In this document: piece by piece, positions 1-11,447 of the stretch
Layout: every line of letters begins with the position of its first letter
Position numbering within the stretch: position 1 is the first letter of the stretch
DNA from: Hevea brasiliensis
Lineage: Eukaryota > Streptophyta > Magnoliopsida > Malpighiales > Euphorbiaceae
Assembly: GCF_030052815.1 (NCBI RefSeq)
Contig: NC_079505.1
Span: 68,966,324 to 69,030,323, forward strand
Direction of reading: 5' to 3'
Length of the DNA: 64,000 nt
Notes under the pieces: model-generated
Database searches by the model: none
What the model saw: the letters and a program-made list of their open reading frames with translations, nothing else
What the model was told of the DNA's origin: nothing
Made by a program: the position numbers and the translations under genes

Positions 1-61
1 CTATTTATTTCTAACTATTTAGGTCTAGGACTGCCTAAACCTCTGCTCTGATACCACTAAA
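1..61 (-). mobile_element. Internal start and PBS of a minus-strand Ty3/gypsy element running off the left edge
   Basis: The reverse complement of 45-56 reads tggtatcagagc, the classic primer-binding site complementary to the 3' end of initiator tRNA-Met. It sits a few bases inside the LTR terminus at 62. On the minus strand the internal domain therefore begins here and continues left, out of the window. The LTR it belongs to is the split LTR spanning 62-24421. No coding sequence of this element is visible. Confidence 0.75.
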
Positions 62-715
62 TGTGATGCCCCTTACCCTTCCACTGTATAGCAGAGCAAG
101 AAGTGCCACATTCGGTGCCGAAGCACCCTATCTTGTTTTATCATATCTATTGTAAGCTTTTAATATCATTTAAAAGTAGTAACCCATGTGTAGAAATTTT
201 TTTTTTATATAACTTATTTTTGTGGAGACTCGGACAGAGCCTTCCCTGTTTTATTAGCATCTGGCGGGTTCCACTAATCACCTGTTAACATGTCCATATT
301 CATTTCACACATTTCCATATCATATTCTCTTGTATCATATCATTTACAATTATTTATGAGATCTAAAAATAAAGTATCATCTATTGCATTCATATAGAAA
401 TTCATAGATAATAAATTATAAGTTTTCATTTCAATCTCAAAGTTTAATTACAAGTCCAAAATGAAATACATCATGACTAGACATAATGAACTAAAATATT
501 AGTCTATACTTAGGCCCTACCAAAATACAAAAGACTGGTGAGGTGACTCTAGACAGTGGCAGATCTGGTCAGAGCTCTGTCAGTGCATTACTGGTGCTGC
601 TGCTGCGGCTGCTGGGACTGATCTCCAGTACTTACGCGATGGAAAACCAACGCGCTAAGCATAATGCTTAGTGGTGCATAATTTATAATAATAATAATTT
701 AACAATTGAAATAAT

Positions 716-2435
716 TGTTGCACTCATTTCATATAGGCATTTTAGGGTAGTTTTGCATCCATTTTGCCCTTATATTTTAGTATATTTTATGTTTTTAACT
801 TTATTTTAGCTTATTTGCTAACTTTAGTTACTTTATATTTGATTTTGATAATTTTATTGTTTTTAATAGGTTTTGTGGCAAATTGAGGGTCAATGAGTGC
901 ATTAGAAAGTGATTTGAAAAAATTTGGAGCTCCTTGAGCATGGAGGAAAGTTAAAGAAATCAAGCCTTGAAAGATCAAGTTAGCCAAAATTTGCTTAAGA
1001 CTTTGCTTATGATGTTGCTTAGGGTATGTCATATTGCTTAACTTTAAGCCTGGTCAAGCTGCAAGTCAAGCACAGCTTAAATCCTACACATTCAAGCTTT
1101 CATCCCAAAACCTACCGAAAATTGCTTAAGATCCTGCTTGAGATCCTGCTTAGGGTAAGCAGCAGTGCTTAAGGTGCAGCACAGGTCAAGCTGAAAGTCA
1201 AGCATGAGCAGAAAAACCCATTTTATTCCAAGCCTATTGAGATTTGCTGAGGGTCTACTTAACCTTAAGCAGACAGTGCAACTAAAGGCTGAAATTTGCT
1301 GAAGAAGCTGCTTAGGGTTAAGCAGTACCCTAAGCAGACTGCCCAGAACGTGAATAATGCTACTGACTTGGATAATTTTACACCTCATTTCCTATCCACT
1401 CCTTGGCTCTTATCTATTTTTAGGGCAACCTTTGGGACCATATAAAAGCATCATTTTCTAGCTTTTGCCATAAGAGGAAACAAGAAAAAACAAAAGGAAA
1501 AAAAAAATACAAATAGAGAGAGGAGGAGGACACCATTTTTCTGAGGAGGAGCTGTTGCAACCATCTTTTGGAGCTCCAGAAATCAGAATTTTGGGTTCTT
1601 CTACCTGGGTTTTTCTATTTTAATCCTCTTATCATGTTTTTCTTTACTTTTCCATCAATCTTTCTTGTAAATACCAACATGAGTGAGTAAACTCTTTAGA
1701 TTTCAGAGTTAGGAAATATGTTTTAGATCAATTTGAGGATTTGGACTGGGTATTTCCATATTTTATATAAATATGAGTTTTGATTCCTTCCTTGTGTGCT
1801 TGATTTACTTGCCTAATGTTGGTACCCATTGGGTATTGTGTTAATCTTTGATTGAAGGACCGAAAGGTGAAAGTCATTGATAGATAATCAAGGATTGGAA
1901 CTTAAAATTACCTAGATTTAGAAATAAACTAAGGTTTTAAGAGGAATTAATGATTGGTTACAAAACTTAATGAGTTTTAAATTAATCAAATATCGTACGA
2001 AAGTAGGTTTGGTTATTTTAGAACACACTTTGATTTTCTTGAAAAAGATATCAAAGGAATTTAGAATTAATCACCTTCAAACTCTATTTTTCCCTAAAAA
2101 TTGGAATACCCAAGACAAATTCTAATTAATTTATGCATAAACCCCCAACTCTGGAATCACTTTTAACATAATTGGACTTTGATTTAAATTACCCATTATT
2201 AATTTAGTTCAATTGCATCTAGATTTAGAATTTATTTGTTTGCTCTTTACCCATTCCAATTAGATTAATCAATTTACTTTGCTCATTTACATTTACCATT
2301 TATTCACCAATCATTAGCCCAAATAATCGCTTCATTCATAGTTTGGTACTCAAACAACAAATCCTCGTGGGAATGATACTTGATTCATCACTCTATTGCT
2401 TGAGACGACCCGTATACTTGCGAATACGCCCAACA
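716..2435 (+). repeat. 5' LTR of Athila element (1720 bp)
   Basis: Starts TG at 716 and ends CA at 2435, immediately before agtttttggcacc. It is matched by 8680-9751 (partial 3' LTR) and by 60079-61789 (second Athila copy). A TATA box (tataaaag) lies at 1441-1448, followed by a purine-rich leader. The segment from 960 to 1340 is unusually dense in the words gcttaag, cttaagc and cttaggg. Confidence 0.9.
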
Positions 2436-2441
2436 AGTTTT

Positions 2442-2459
2442 TGGCACCGTTGCCGAGGA
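2442..2459 (+). other. Primer-binding site (tRNA-Asp type) of Athila element
   Basis: The sequence tggcaccgttgccgagga resembles the complement of the tRNA-Asp 3' end (TGGCGCCGTTGCCGGGGA) used by Athila elements, with two G-to-A type differences. It lies six bases after the LTR end. The second Athila copy has a differently mutated version at 61796-61813. Confidence 0.75.
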
Positions 2460-2577
2460 TTTGATTTTTTTTATATTGAACAATTGCTTATTTAGTTAAT
2501 TTGAGCATTTTATTTTATTTTCTTTTACCATTTTACTTTGAGAATTTGTTTATATTGTTTTTCAGGTACTTTATTTT

Positions 2578-5159
2578 ATGAGAAGGACAAAAAGTGAAGA
2601 AATCAATTTATTCTTTGATTCAGAAATAGAAAAGACAGCAAGAGCTTTAAGAGCAGAATCTAAGAGGAGAAAAGCTGAATTTAAAGCTCAACAACAACAA
2701 AAAAGAGCACAAGAGCAAGAGCAATTACAAGAAGAAATGGCCAACAACAATAACAACCACTCTGTGAAGGATCATGCCTATGCTAACATTGGGGATTTCA
2801 TGCCAAGTATCACAAGACCAAGAGTAGAAGCTAATAATTTTGAATTGAAGCCTGCACTGTGTCAGATGGTACAACAATCACAATTTGGGGGAAGTCTAAG
2901 TGAAAGTCCACATGTGCATCTAGCACACTTTCTTGAGATTAGTGATATGTTGAAGATAAATGGAGTTTCTGATGATGCAATTAGACTCAGATTATTTCCT
3001 TTTTCTTTTAAGGACCGAGCTAGAGAGTGATTACATTCTTTGCCACCGGGTTCTATCACAACATGAGATGAACTTTCTCAAGCATTTTTAGCTTAATATT
3101 TTCCACCAAGTAAAACAGCTAAGCTAAGAAATGAGCTAACTTCTTTCAAACCTAGAGATGATGAGAGCTTGTATGAAATATGGGAGAGGTACAAGGATTT
3201 GCAAAGAAGATGTCCACATCATGGGATTCCTAAGTGGATGCTTGTTCAACACTTTTACAATTGAGTTTCACCGGCTATTAGAAGTACAATTGATGCATCT
3301 TCTGGAGGTGATCTTATGAAGAAATTTGAAGATAAAGTTTTTTCTGCTCTAGATAAAATTGCTTATAACAACTACCAATGGAGTTGTTAGAGGAATGAGA
3401 TTAAAAAACTAGCTGGTATGTTCGAGCTTCATGCTATGAATATGATTAATGCTAAGTTTGATGCTTTGACAAGGAAGATGGACAAGCTAAGCATGAAAGT
3501 AAATTCTTCAGTTGGAGGTTCAAGTAATTTAGTAGATGTTGGAGCTGCAAATGTCAACTGTGCAACTAATTTTTCTGCATTTAGTCAAGATTTTTCAAGT
3601 GAGCAAGTAGATTATGTGGGAAACTACAATCAAAGACCAGGTGGTAACCCATTTTCTACAACTTATGATCCAGCATGGAGAAACCACCCCAATTTCTCTT
3701 AGGGAGGTAGACAAGGACAACACCAAAATTTTCAGCAACCTTCTGGGTATCAACAACATCAGAATTTTCAACAGAATATAGGTCCTCCTCCTGGAATTCC
3801 CGAACCTCAAAATGGGCTTGCTCAACCACAACCACAACAACCTCCACCTCAACAAGCACAACCAGACAAGATAGCTAGATTAGAAGCCATGATTGAGACT
3901 CTATTAGTGAGCCATCAAAGTCAACAAGAAATGATTTCTCAATTAGCATTTAAAGTGGATCAAATGGCAACACACAATAAGATGTTAGAGAATCAAATAG
4001 CTCAACAGGCTAACTCTTCAAATAGTAAAGCTTTTGGGAAGCTTTCTAGCTAACTTGAGAATCCAAGGGAGCAGTGCAATGCTGTTACTTTAAGAAGTGG
4101 AAAGGTAATGGGGGAAGAACACGAAATTGAAGTAAAGTTGAAAGAAAAGAAAGATGAGTGTGAGAGTGAATCCACTTCAACTAAAGCTAAAGCTAGTAAG
4201 GAAGCAAATGAAGAGAAAGAAGATAAAAAGAAAATAAAAGAGAAATGTGTGCCTCCTGCACCATACAAGCCACCATTACCCTTTCCTCAGAGGTTTCAGA
4301 AAGCACAATTAAATAAGCAGTTTGGGAATTCCTTGAAGTTTTGAAGAAGTTGTATATCAACATTCCATTCACCAATGTCATTTCTCAAATGCCTTCTTAT
4401 GCTAAGTTTTTGAGGGAGATTTTATCAAATAAAAGAAGGTTGGAAGATTATAAAACTATTGCACTTACTAAGGAGTGTAGTGCTATATTGCAGAATAAGC
4501 TCCCACCCAAGCTGAAAGATCTTGGAAGTTTTTCCATACCATGTCACATTGGAGAAACAAGTATTGAGAGAGCATTATGTGACTTGGGGGCTAGTGTTAG
4601 CTTAATGCCGCTTTCCATATGTGAGAAGTTAAAGGTTGGAGATCTAAAGCCCACAGCTATTTCTTTGCAGTTAGCTGACAGATCTATAAAGTATCCAGTT
4701 GGGATTTTAGAGAATATGCCATTAAAAGTTGGAAAGTTTTTCATTCAAGTGGAATTTATTGTACTAGAGATGGAGGAGGATGTAAGAACGCCCATCATAC
4801 TTGGAAGGCCATTTTTAGCCACTGCAGGAGCTAATATAGATGTAAAGAATGGGAAATTGAAGTTGACAGTGGAGGGGGAGGAAATAGAGTTTAATTTATT
4901 CCAACATTCCAAGGAACCAGCTATGATGAATTCTTATTATAGGGTTGATGTTATAGAGCATGATGCTGAAACTGAAGTTACTAAACTAGAGGAAAATCAA
5001 GCTATTCCAATGCAATGCAATCAGTATAAAGTGCGAAAGAAAAAGTCAGCTTCACCACCTCATTTGATTAACAATGAAGCTTCGAAAGTTAAGCTCAAGC
5101 CTCCATCAAAATCACTCAAAAGAGGAGATTCATCTAAAGTTTGTAAGAATATTCTTTAA
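2578..5159 (+). pseudogene. Athila gag-protease remnant
   Basis: From 2578 the frame encodes an Athila-type gag: a basic start (MRRTKSEEINLFFD), a Gln/Asn-rich stretch, the conserved segment around FELKPALCQMV, then LHSLPPGSITT. It is broken by TGA at 3028-3030, by further stops at about 3064 and 3091, and by later stops or frame changes (3268, 3388, 3700, 4051). A Lys/Glu-rich segment follows at 4108-4340. An open segment at 4341-5159 (272 aa) carries the retroviral-type aspartic protease with the Athila-style active site CDLGAS at about 4578-4595 and the flap-like IILGRPFLAT. Gag forms the particle and the protease processes the polyprotein. No RT follows, so this copy could move only with proteins supplied in trans. 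Confidence 0.85.
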
Positions 5160-8100
5160 GATATAGTTGGGATTCTGAACAAAGCAACAGGTATTTTCAC
5201 ATATAATGGGAAAAAGTTGAAGTATAAATTCATTTCAGCACCTGTTGTGAAGGGAGGTAATATTTTCCAATTCCAACCACCATGAGCTTTGAAAAGAAGG
5301 TCAAGCTTAAGACCTTAAACAAGCGCTTCTTGGGAGGCAATCTAAGTGTATCCTTTTATAGTTTATTAATTTTCTATTTTATCTCATTTTAGTTTTTACC
5401 CTCATTAAACTCAAAAGTGATATTTGTTTATCTTTTGTAGGTCATTCATGAAGATTGGGCAAATTGAGACTTGTAGCAAAGAAAGGAAGAATTAAGAGGG
5501 AGCAAGTATAAAGCAAATTCATGCATTTATCTAGTTCCTGTGAATAGTAACACTTTTAAACTTGTGCTATATTGCTGCTATTGAAATCTACTTGATAACA
5601 CATGTTTGATTTTGTGTCTTGTGTAAATTTTGTGAAATGCAACTTGAATGAGGATCAATTTTGATATTTAGGACTGATGTGAGCTTTATTAAAGTGCAAA
5701 AATAGTATTTATTAAGTTTTACCTTTTAGTGTATATATAGTTTTTGTAGTTTGTTAGAATTTGCATTTTTTTGTTTGAGTTACTGTTCACGCTACTGTTC
5801 ATGCTACTTGCGAAGTCAATTTCTATGTCTTTTCTGCAATTTTTAAATGCTTGGAACTTGTCTCAAATACTACTGAAAATGTGCTTTGGGTATAAGCTTA
5901 GGAATAAGACCATTTCATTAAGTTTACAAAGGGTAATCATAATTTGTGCCTAATTTGAGCTAATTACCACATGCATGTATTATGCTTGATAAGTTTATGA
6001 GAGATGATAAGCTTAAATTCTTCAATTTTGTGGTGTTAATGTGTATTTGGTAATTGTTGAGGGTCATGATAGCATTCCATAGCATTTGCACTGTTTTTGG
6101 TAAGTAAAATCACAATTTTTTCCAAAACCTACCGAAATTTGCTGATGATGTTGCTTACCCTAAGCTGTACCCTATGCAAATTCTGCTTAACCCTAAGCAA
6201 ATTTGTGCTTGACCCTAAGCAACACCAGAATCGTTAGTTCAGCAATTGCTGCATGCTTTCCCTAAGTTGTACCCTATGCAAATTTTGCTTAACCCTAAGC
6301 AAATTTGTGCAGACCCTAAGCATTACCCAGAATCTTTAATTTCAGCAATTGCTACATGCTTAACCTAAGCAACTACCCTATGCAAGTCATGCTTAACCTT
6401 AAGTAATTTTGTGCTTACCCCAGCAAAATACCTTGTGCCACTAGTAGACCCACCAGCAGCAAGCTGAACAACAATAAAGCCTTGACAGCAGAGCTTGAAT
6501 AGTAGTAGTAGCTTAGTACTAGTTTTAGTTCTTCAATTCAGTTTTAGTTTCTATTTTAGGTTTATTTTGTAATATGTTTTTTTAATCTTCAAACTTTAGT
6601 AATAGTTGCAATACTTTGATAATTAGTTTTTATGATTGTATTTGCATTCATTTCCTTTAGTTTAGCTTTTTTTATTTTATCTTCTGATATGGATATAGTT
6701 ATTCTATGAATGCTTTTTGGTTTAATTCTTAATTTAACTGTTAGATCTTATTTCATTACACTTTTTCATCTTTTTGCACATTATTTTTGTACTTTATCTT
6801 TTATTCAGTCCTAATTTTATTGATATTGATGAGTTGCACAATTTACTTTGAGCTGCATATGTTTAACATCATTTTGAGGTAACAGCTTACCCTTTTACTA
6901 TTTATGTTTATGGTATGTTGCCAATGCTTATGCTTTTGCTTACCCTACGCAATAGGTTAAGCAACATCTTAAACAGTGTAAATTCATACATTTGGGATAC
7001 TTTTTCACATTTTTCTCTCTAAAGCTTTATTGTTAATATCATTTTGAGCTAATTCTAGAATTCTTGAGCTCATATTGATTTAATCCCCAATTGTATATAT
7101 TTCATTAATTGATTAGTTCACACAATTTTGCCCATCTTTGCATTCATTTTAGACATTGAGGACAATGTTTCATTTGAGTTTGGGGGTGAGGGAAAAATTT
7201 TTGCAAACTTTAAAATTTTCATTCATTCATTTATTGCATTTCATTCATTCATATATAGATAATCCATACACTTATACATATACCACACACATGTCTATAC
7301 TCATACACATACATTTGCATCTAGTTTTCATATAGATTACACTTAGTTTTAATTTGATTTATGCATTCATTTTAGGGTCATGCATATCATAAAAATAATT
7401 TTTTACCTTGTCCTTAGAGGATTGAGAGTTGCTTTGAAGAGCAATACTTTTAGAAGGGTTTGATGGATTGAAAGTTCTGGATAGGTGCAAAGTTATTAGA
7501 TCCTTGCCTTAGTTTATATCTTTTTAGCCAAGGGTCACCCAATCAATTGCATTGAGTTTGAGTGCTTAGAGAAAACTCTAGGGTAAGAAGTAGCTAATTA
7601 ATGTCTCACCAATTCTAAAACAATCCTTCTAAACCTTTCAGGGCGAAATCATAGCATGCACTTGAAAAAAAGAAATGATCTAAGCATTCTTTGAATTTCA
7701 AACCCATATTTTAGCCTTAGCCAACCTTACTTTAAAATTTTCTTTTGGAACCAATTTGAGCCTACATTTATCCCTCTTATTTCTTTGGAACCCACATTAA
7801 TGCCTAGCCATAAACCCAAACACTTACCTACCCTCCATGAGAATAATTCTTTGAGTGATAGATACACTTAAAAAAAATATAATAAAAAAAATAAAAAATA
7901 TATATATATATATAAATAAAAAGAAAAAAAATATAATAATTAGTTAGAAGAAGTAACTAAAATAAAAAGGCTAGCAAATTCAATTATGGTAGTAAAGTAA
8001 TTTACCACCTAAGTACACAATGAAATGTGTTTGGGGTGAATTGAAAGGGACAATTATAATTCAAAGTCAATGTTATTTATGTAGTCCCTCCAAAAGCTTC

Positions 8101-8679
8101 AAAATTATATGCTAGCATTGGTGAATAGTTGTAAAGTTCCTTCTCCCATTTGATTCAAAAAAAAAATTGTGTGTCTTGATCTTTTAATAATTTGATTATT
8201 TTCATATTTTGTTACCTTTATCCTTTCCTTGTTAGCCACATTATCACCCCCTTAGCCCCATTACAGCTCTTGAAAGTCCTTTTGATCTTTTGATAGTGTT
8301 TTGCTACATTAGTGGAGATTGGAATAGAAGAATTGCCTATGGGATTGGGATATCATTAATCCATTCATTTACTTCCATCATTATTTGAGACACTTTAGTT
8401 TATGGATTACTCTATAGCCTATTTAGGCATGATTATTCTTTGTGATTGATTTGATTGGGCTTGATGATATGGATAATTAACCCAAGGCTAAGCGGCGATA
8501 ACTTTGGTAAGGATTGAATTCTTTGTACTTTGAAAGTGGGTATATAGTTTATTGGTGGCTAAAAGTAAGCTTGAGAGTTTGGATAAGTAATTTTCATAAA
8601 TTTAAGGTAAGGTACCCCAAATTGCATTAATTGTTTTTAATTTGCTTGAGGACAAGTGAAGGTTTGAGTTGGGGGAATT
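5160..8679 (+). other. Non-coding internal region of the Athila element
   Basis: No ORF of note in about 3.5 kb. It holds a short pol-terminal remnant near 5305-5345, a three-copy tandem repeat (6130-6430), a PPT-like stretch gtttgggggtgaggg near 7177-7191, A/AT-rich runs around 7870-7935, and the terminal polypurine tract gagttgggggaatt just before the 3' LTR. The paired polypurine tracts resemble those flanking the env-like region in Athila elements, but no env-like ORF remains. Confidence 0.6.
6130..6430 (+). repeat. Tandem repeat, about 3 copies of ~102 bp
   Basis: The box cctaagctgtaccctatgca recurs with variation at about 6159, 6261 and 6364, a period of about 102-103 bp. Each unit also contains gcttaaccctaagcaaatt. 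The same word family (CTTAGGGT/ACCCTAAG) is enriched in the element's LTRs. Confidence 0.7.
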
Positions 8680-9751
8680 TGTTACACTCATTTCATATAG
8701 GCATTTTAAGGTAGTTTTGCATCCATTTTGCCCTTATATTTTAGTATATTTTATGTTTTTAACTTTATTTTAGCTTATTTGTTAACTTTAGTTACTTTAT
8801 ATTTAATTTTTGTAATTTTATTATTTTTAATAGGTTTTTGTGGCAAATTGAGGGTCAATGAGTGCATTAGAAAGTGATTTGAAGAAATTTGGAGCTCCTT
8901 GAGCATGGAGGAAAGTTAAAAAAATCAAGTCTTGAAAGATCAAGTTAGCCGAAATTTGCTTAAGACTTTGCTTATGTTGTTGCTTAGGGTATGTCATATT
9001 GCTTAACCTTAAGCCTGATCAAGCTGTAAGCCAAGCACAGCTTAAATTCTACACAAAGCTTTCATCATAAAACCTACCGAGAATTGCTTAAGATCCTGCT
9101 TGAGATCCTGCTTAGGGTAAGCAGCAGTGCTTAAGGTGCAGCACAGGTCAAGCTGAAAGTCAAGCATGAGCAGAAAAAGCTATTTTATTCCAAGCTTGCC
9201 AAGATTTGCTGAGGGCCTGCTTAACCTTAAGTAGACAGTGCAACCAGAGGCTGAAATTTGCTGAAGAAGCTGCTTAGGGTTAAGCAGTACCCTAAGCAAA
9301 CTGCCCAAAACATGAATAATGCTGCTGACGTGGATAATTTTACACCTCATTTCCTATCCACTCCTTGGCTCTTATCTATTTTTAGGGCAACCTTTGGGAC
9401 TATATAAAAGCATTATTTTCTAGCTTTTACCACAAGAGGAAACAAAAGGAAAAAAAAATATAAATAGAGAGAGGAGGAGGACGCCATTTTTCTGAGGAGG
9501 AGCTACTGCAACTATCTTTTGGAGCTCCAGAATATCAGAGTTTTGGGTTTTTCTACCAAGGTTTTCTATTTTAGTCCTCTTATTATGTTTTTCTTTACTT
9601 TTCCATCAATCTTTCTTGTAAATACCAATATGAGTGAGTAAACTCTTTAGATTTCAGAGTTGGGAAACATGTTTTAGATCAATTTGTGGATTTGGACTGG
9701 GTATTTCCATATTTTATATAAATATGAGTTTTGATTCCTTCCTTGTGTGCT
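8680..9751 (+). repeat. Truncated 3' LTR of Athila element
   Basis: Starts tgttacac at 8680, directly after the polypurine tract. It is colinear with the 5' LTR through ttgattccttccttgtgtgct and then abruptly changes to unrelated sequence. About 635 bp of the expected LTR end is missing. Confidence 0.85.
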
Positions 9752-11447
9752 TTACATTTCTGGGTCTTTTATATTTTTATTGCTCTTTGGAAGCAATTAA
9801 CATTATCGGGATATTTTATGATTACTTATTATATTTTAAGTCTTAATTAATTTTTATCAGTGCCTAAGAAACCTATAACAAATTATATAAGTTGGATGTA
9901 CAGGTGTATACTGGTTAGATAGCCATATGTCTATCCAGTATACGTCTGTCAGGCACGAGGCCAACTGTCGAGCACAAGACCCGCTGTCAGGCTTGTAAAG
10001 CCAGAAATAAAGTAGACACAATGGCCAGTAAATAGGCATATAGCCTGTAGAACAATCATACCAGACATATTTTGTTAGTTCATAATTTTTTCAGTAGACA
10101 GTACTGCTATCTGTAGTCCCTAATTGGTATACCAATTTATCCAAACTAAATAAATAAGTCTATGTATATTATGGGCAATTAAATACTTTTAATTATTTTA
10201 GCACTATTCACTGTTACTATTTTCTGGTACTGTTCATTGGTACCATTAATTTTATATTAATAGGACATTATTCCCAATTTACATATGCATATCATTTTAA
10301 TAGTTAATTATCCTTATGAGTATTTTAATTATCATATATAGCATTTTTCCCATGAATCTTTCTTTAGGTTCATTTTGATGAGTTATCTTTATCTAGGAAT
10401 TTGACTAGGTTAGGATGTCTATTTAGTCACACCTCCTTCATAACAATTGCTCCTCTATATTTAAACTTAAATTTTAGTTTTTGAATCACTGAATTTGGGG
10501 TTATAGAACTCAAGTTATGGTCAAAATACCATAACTGGTCCCTTTGCCTCTAAGCTGTCCAGAATTTACAATTCCTGGTCAATAAACTTTGACCAGTCAT
10601 TTGATCATTTTATGATCATTTTTAGACTAAGGTTCCTTCACAAGATATGTTCCTCTATGTCTTAGGGACTCCCAGGTACAATTTTATAATTTTTTCAAGC
10701 TTGGTATAGTGAGTTATAGTCAATGTATTAACCTGGACTCTCAATCCTATAAAGGCAATAACCAAACCTCAGGGCAGTATGTTTGATCCTCTTTTTAGGG
10801 TCTTTATACTTAGAATTTGGCAAGGGTGTCCAATCAATGTTGTAGCCCTAAGTATCATGTTTCCAGATCATATTGGCACATCTCAAATGGAATTTTCTAG
10901 TGGGAGTTATGGCCAAATGAACACACGGGTATCAAATAGCATTCTGGGTTCCACTTAACATTTTCCAAATTTCAATTCCTAACTTTGGCTAAAATTTTCC
11001 CTAGGATACAATGGTTTCTAGAGCTTGGTCAAAACATAAAAATTGTTGTGCTATGTCTTATAAAACTTTTGGCACTAGTTTCACTCAATTTGCAGCTTTG
11101 GAGACCAAGTTATGGCATTTTTACCAAAAATGGTCAAGCATATCAAAGGAACAGTATTTTGGACAATTTCTGGGTTGGCAGTTTTAGTGACTCAACTTGT
11201 GCTAACAATTTGATTTGGTTAAAGGCAAAACTGGGTCAAGTGGTCTTCATGAAAAGTGTAGCCCTATGTCTAAGCTTTCCATTGATTTAAATTTTAGGTC
11301 ACTTGCATCAGTATAGAGAGAGTTATGACCAAATGAACACGTACTATTCATTTGGTCATTTTCTGGATTTCAGTGTCTGGTCATCCGGGTTTGAGCAGAG
11401 AATTGGTCATGATTTTGGCAAAATTTGGGCATGGTATCTACATGAAA

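Larger units (their letters stand above)
716..9751 (+). mobile_element. Non-autonomous Athila-lineage LTR retrotransposon, 3' LTR truncated
   Basis: 5' LTR 716-2435 (tgttgcac...caaca), a PBS resembling the tRNA-Asp complement at 2442-2459, gag-protease remnants at 2578-5159, non-coding internal sequence to 8679, a polypurine tract at about 8660-8679 and a 3' LTR from 8680. No reverse transcriptase, RNase H or integrase can be found, although the polypeptide segment that usually closes Athila pol (an ...LKTLNK..LGG.. stretch near 5305-5345) is kept. This suggests a large internal deletion. The 3' LTR matches the 5' LTR only as far as about position 1800 of the window and stops at 9751, so no TSD is testable. 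It lies inside the minus-strand Tekay-like LTR. Confidence 0.85.

Noticed and set aside
960..1340. Telomere-like repeats (cttagggt words)
   Set aside because: The words are irregularly spaced, in both orientations, and lack the TTTAGGG tandem phase of plant telomeres.
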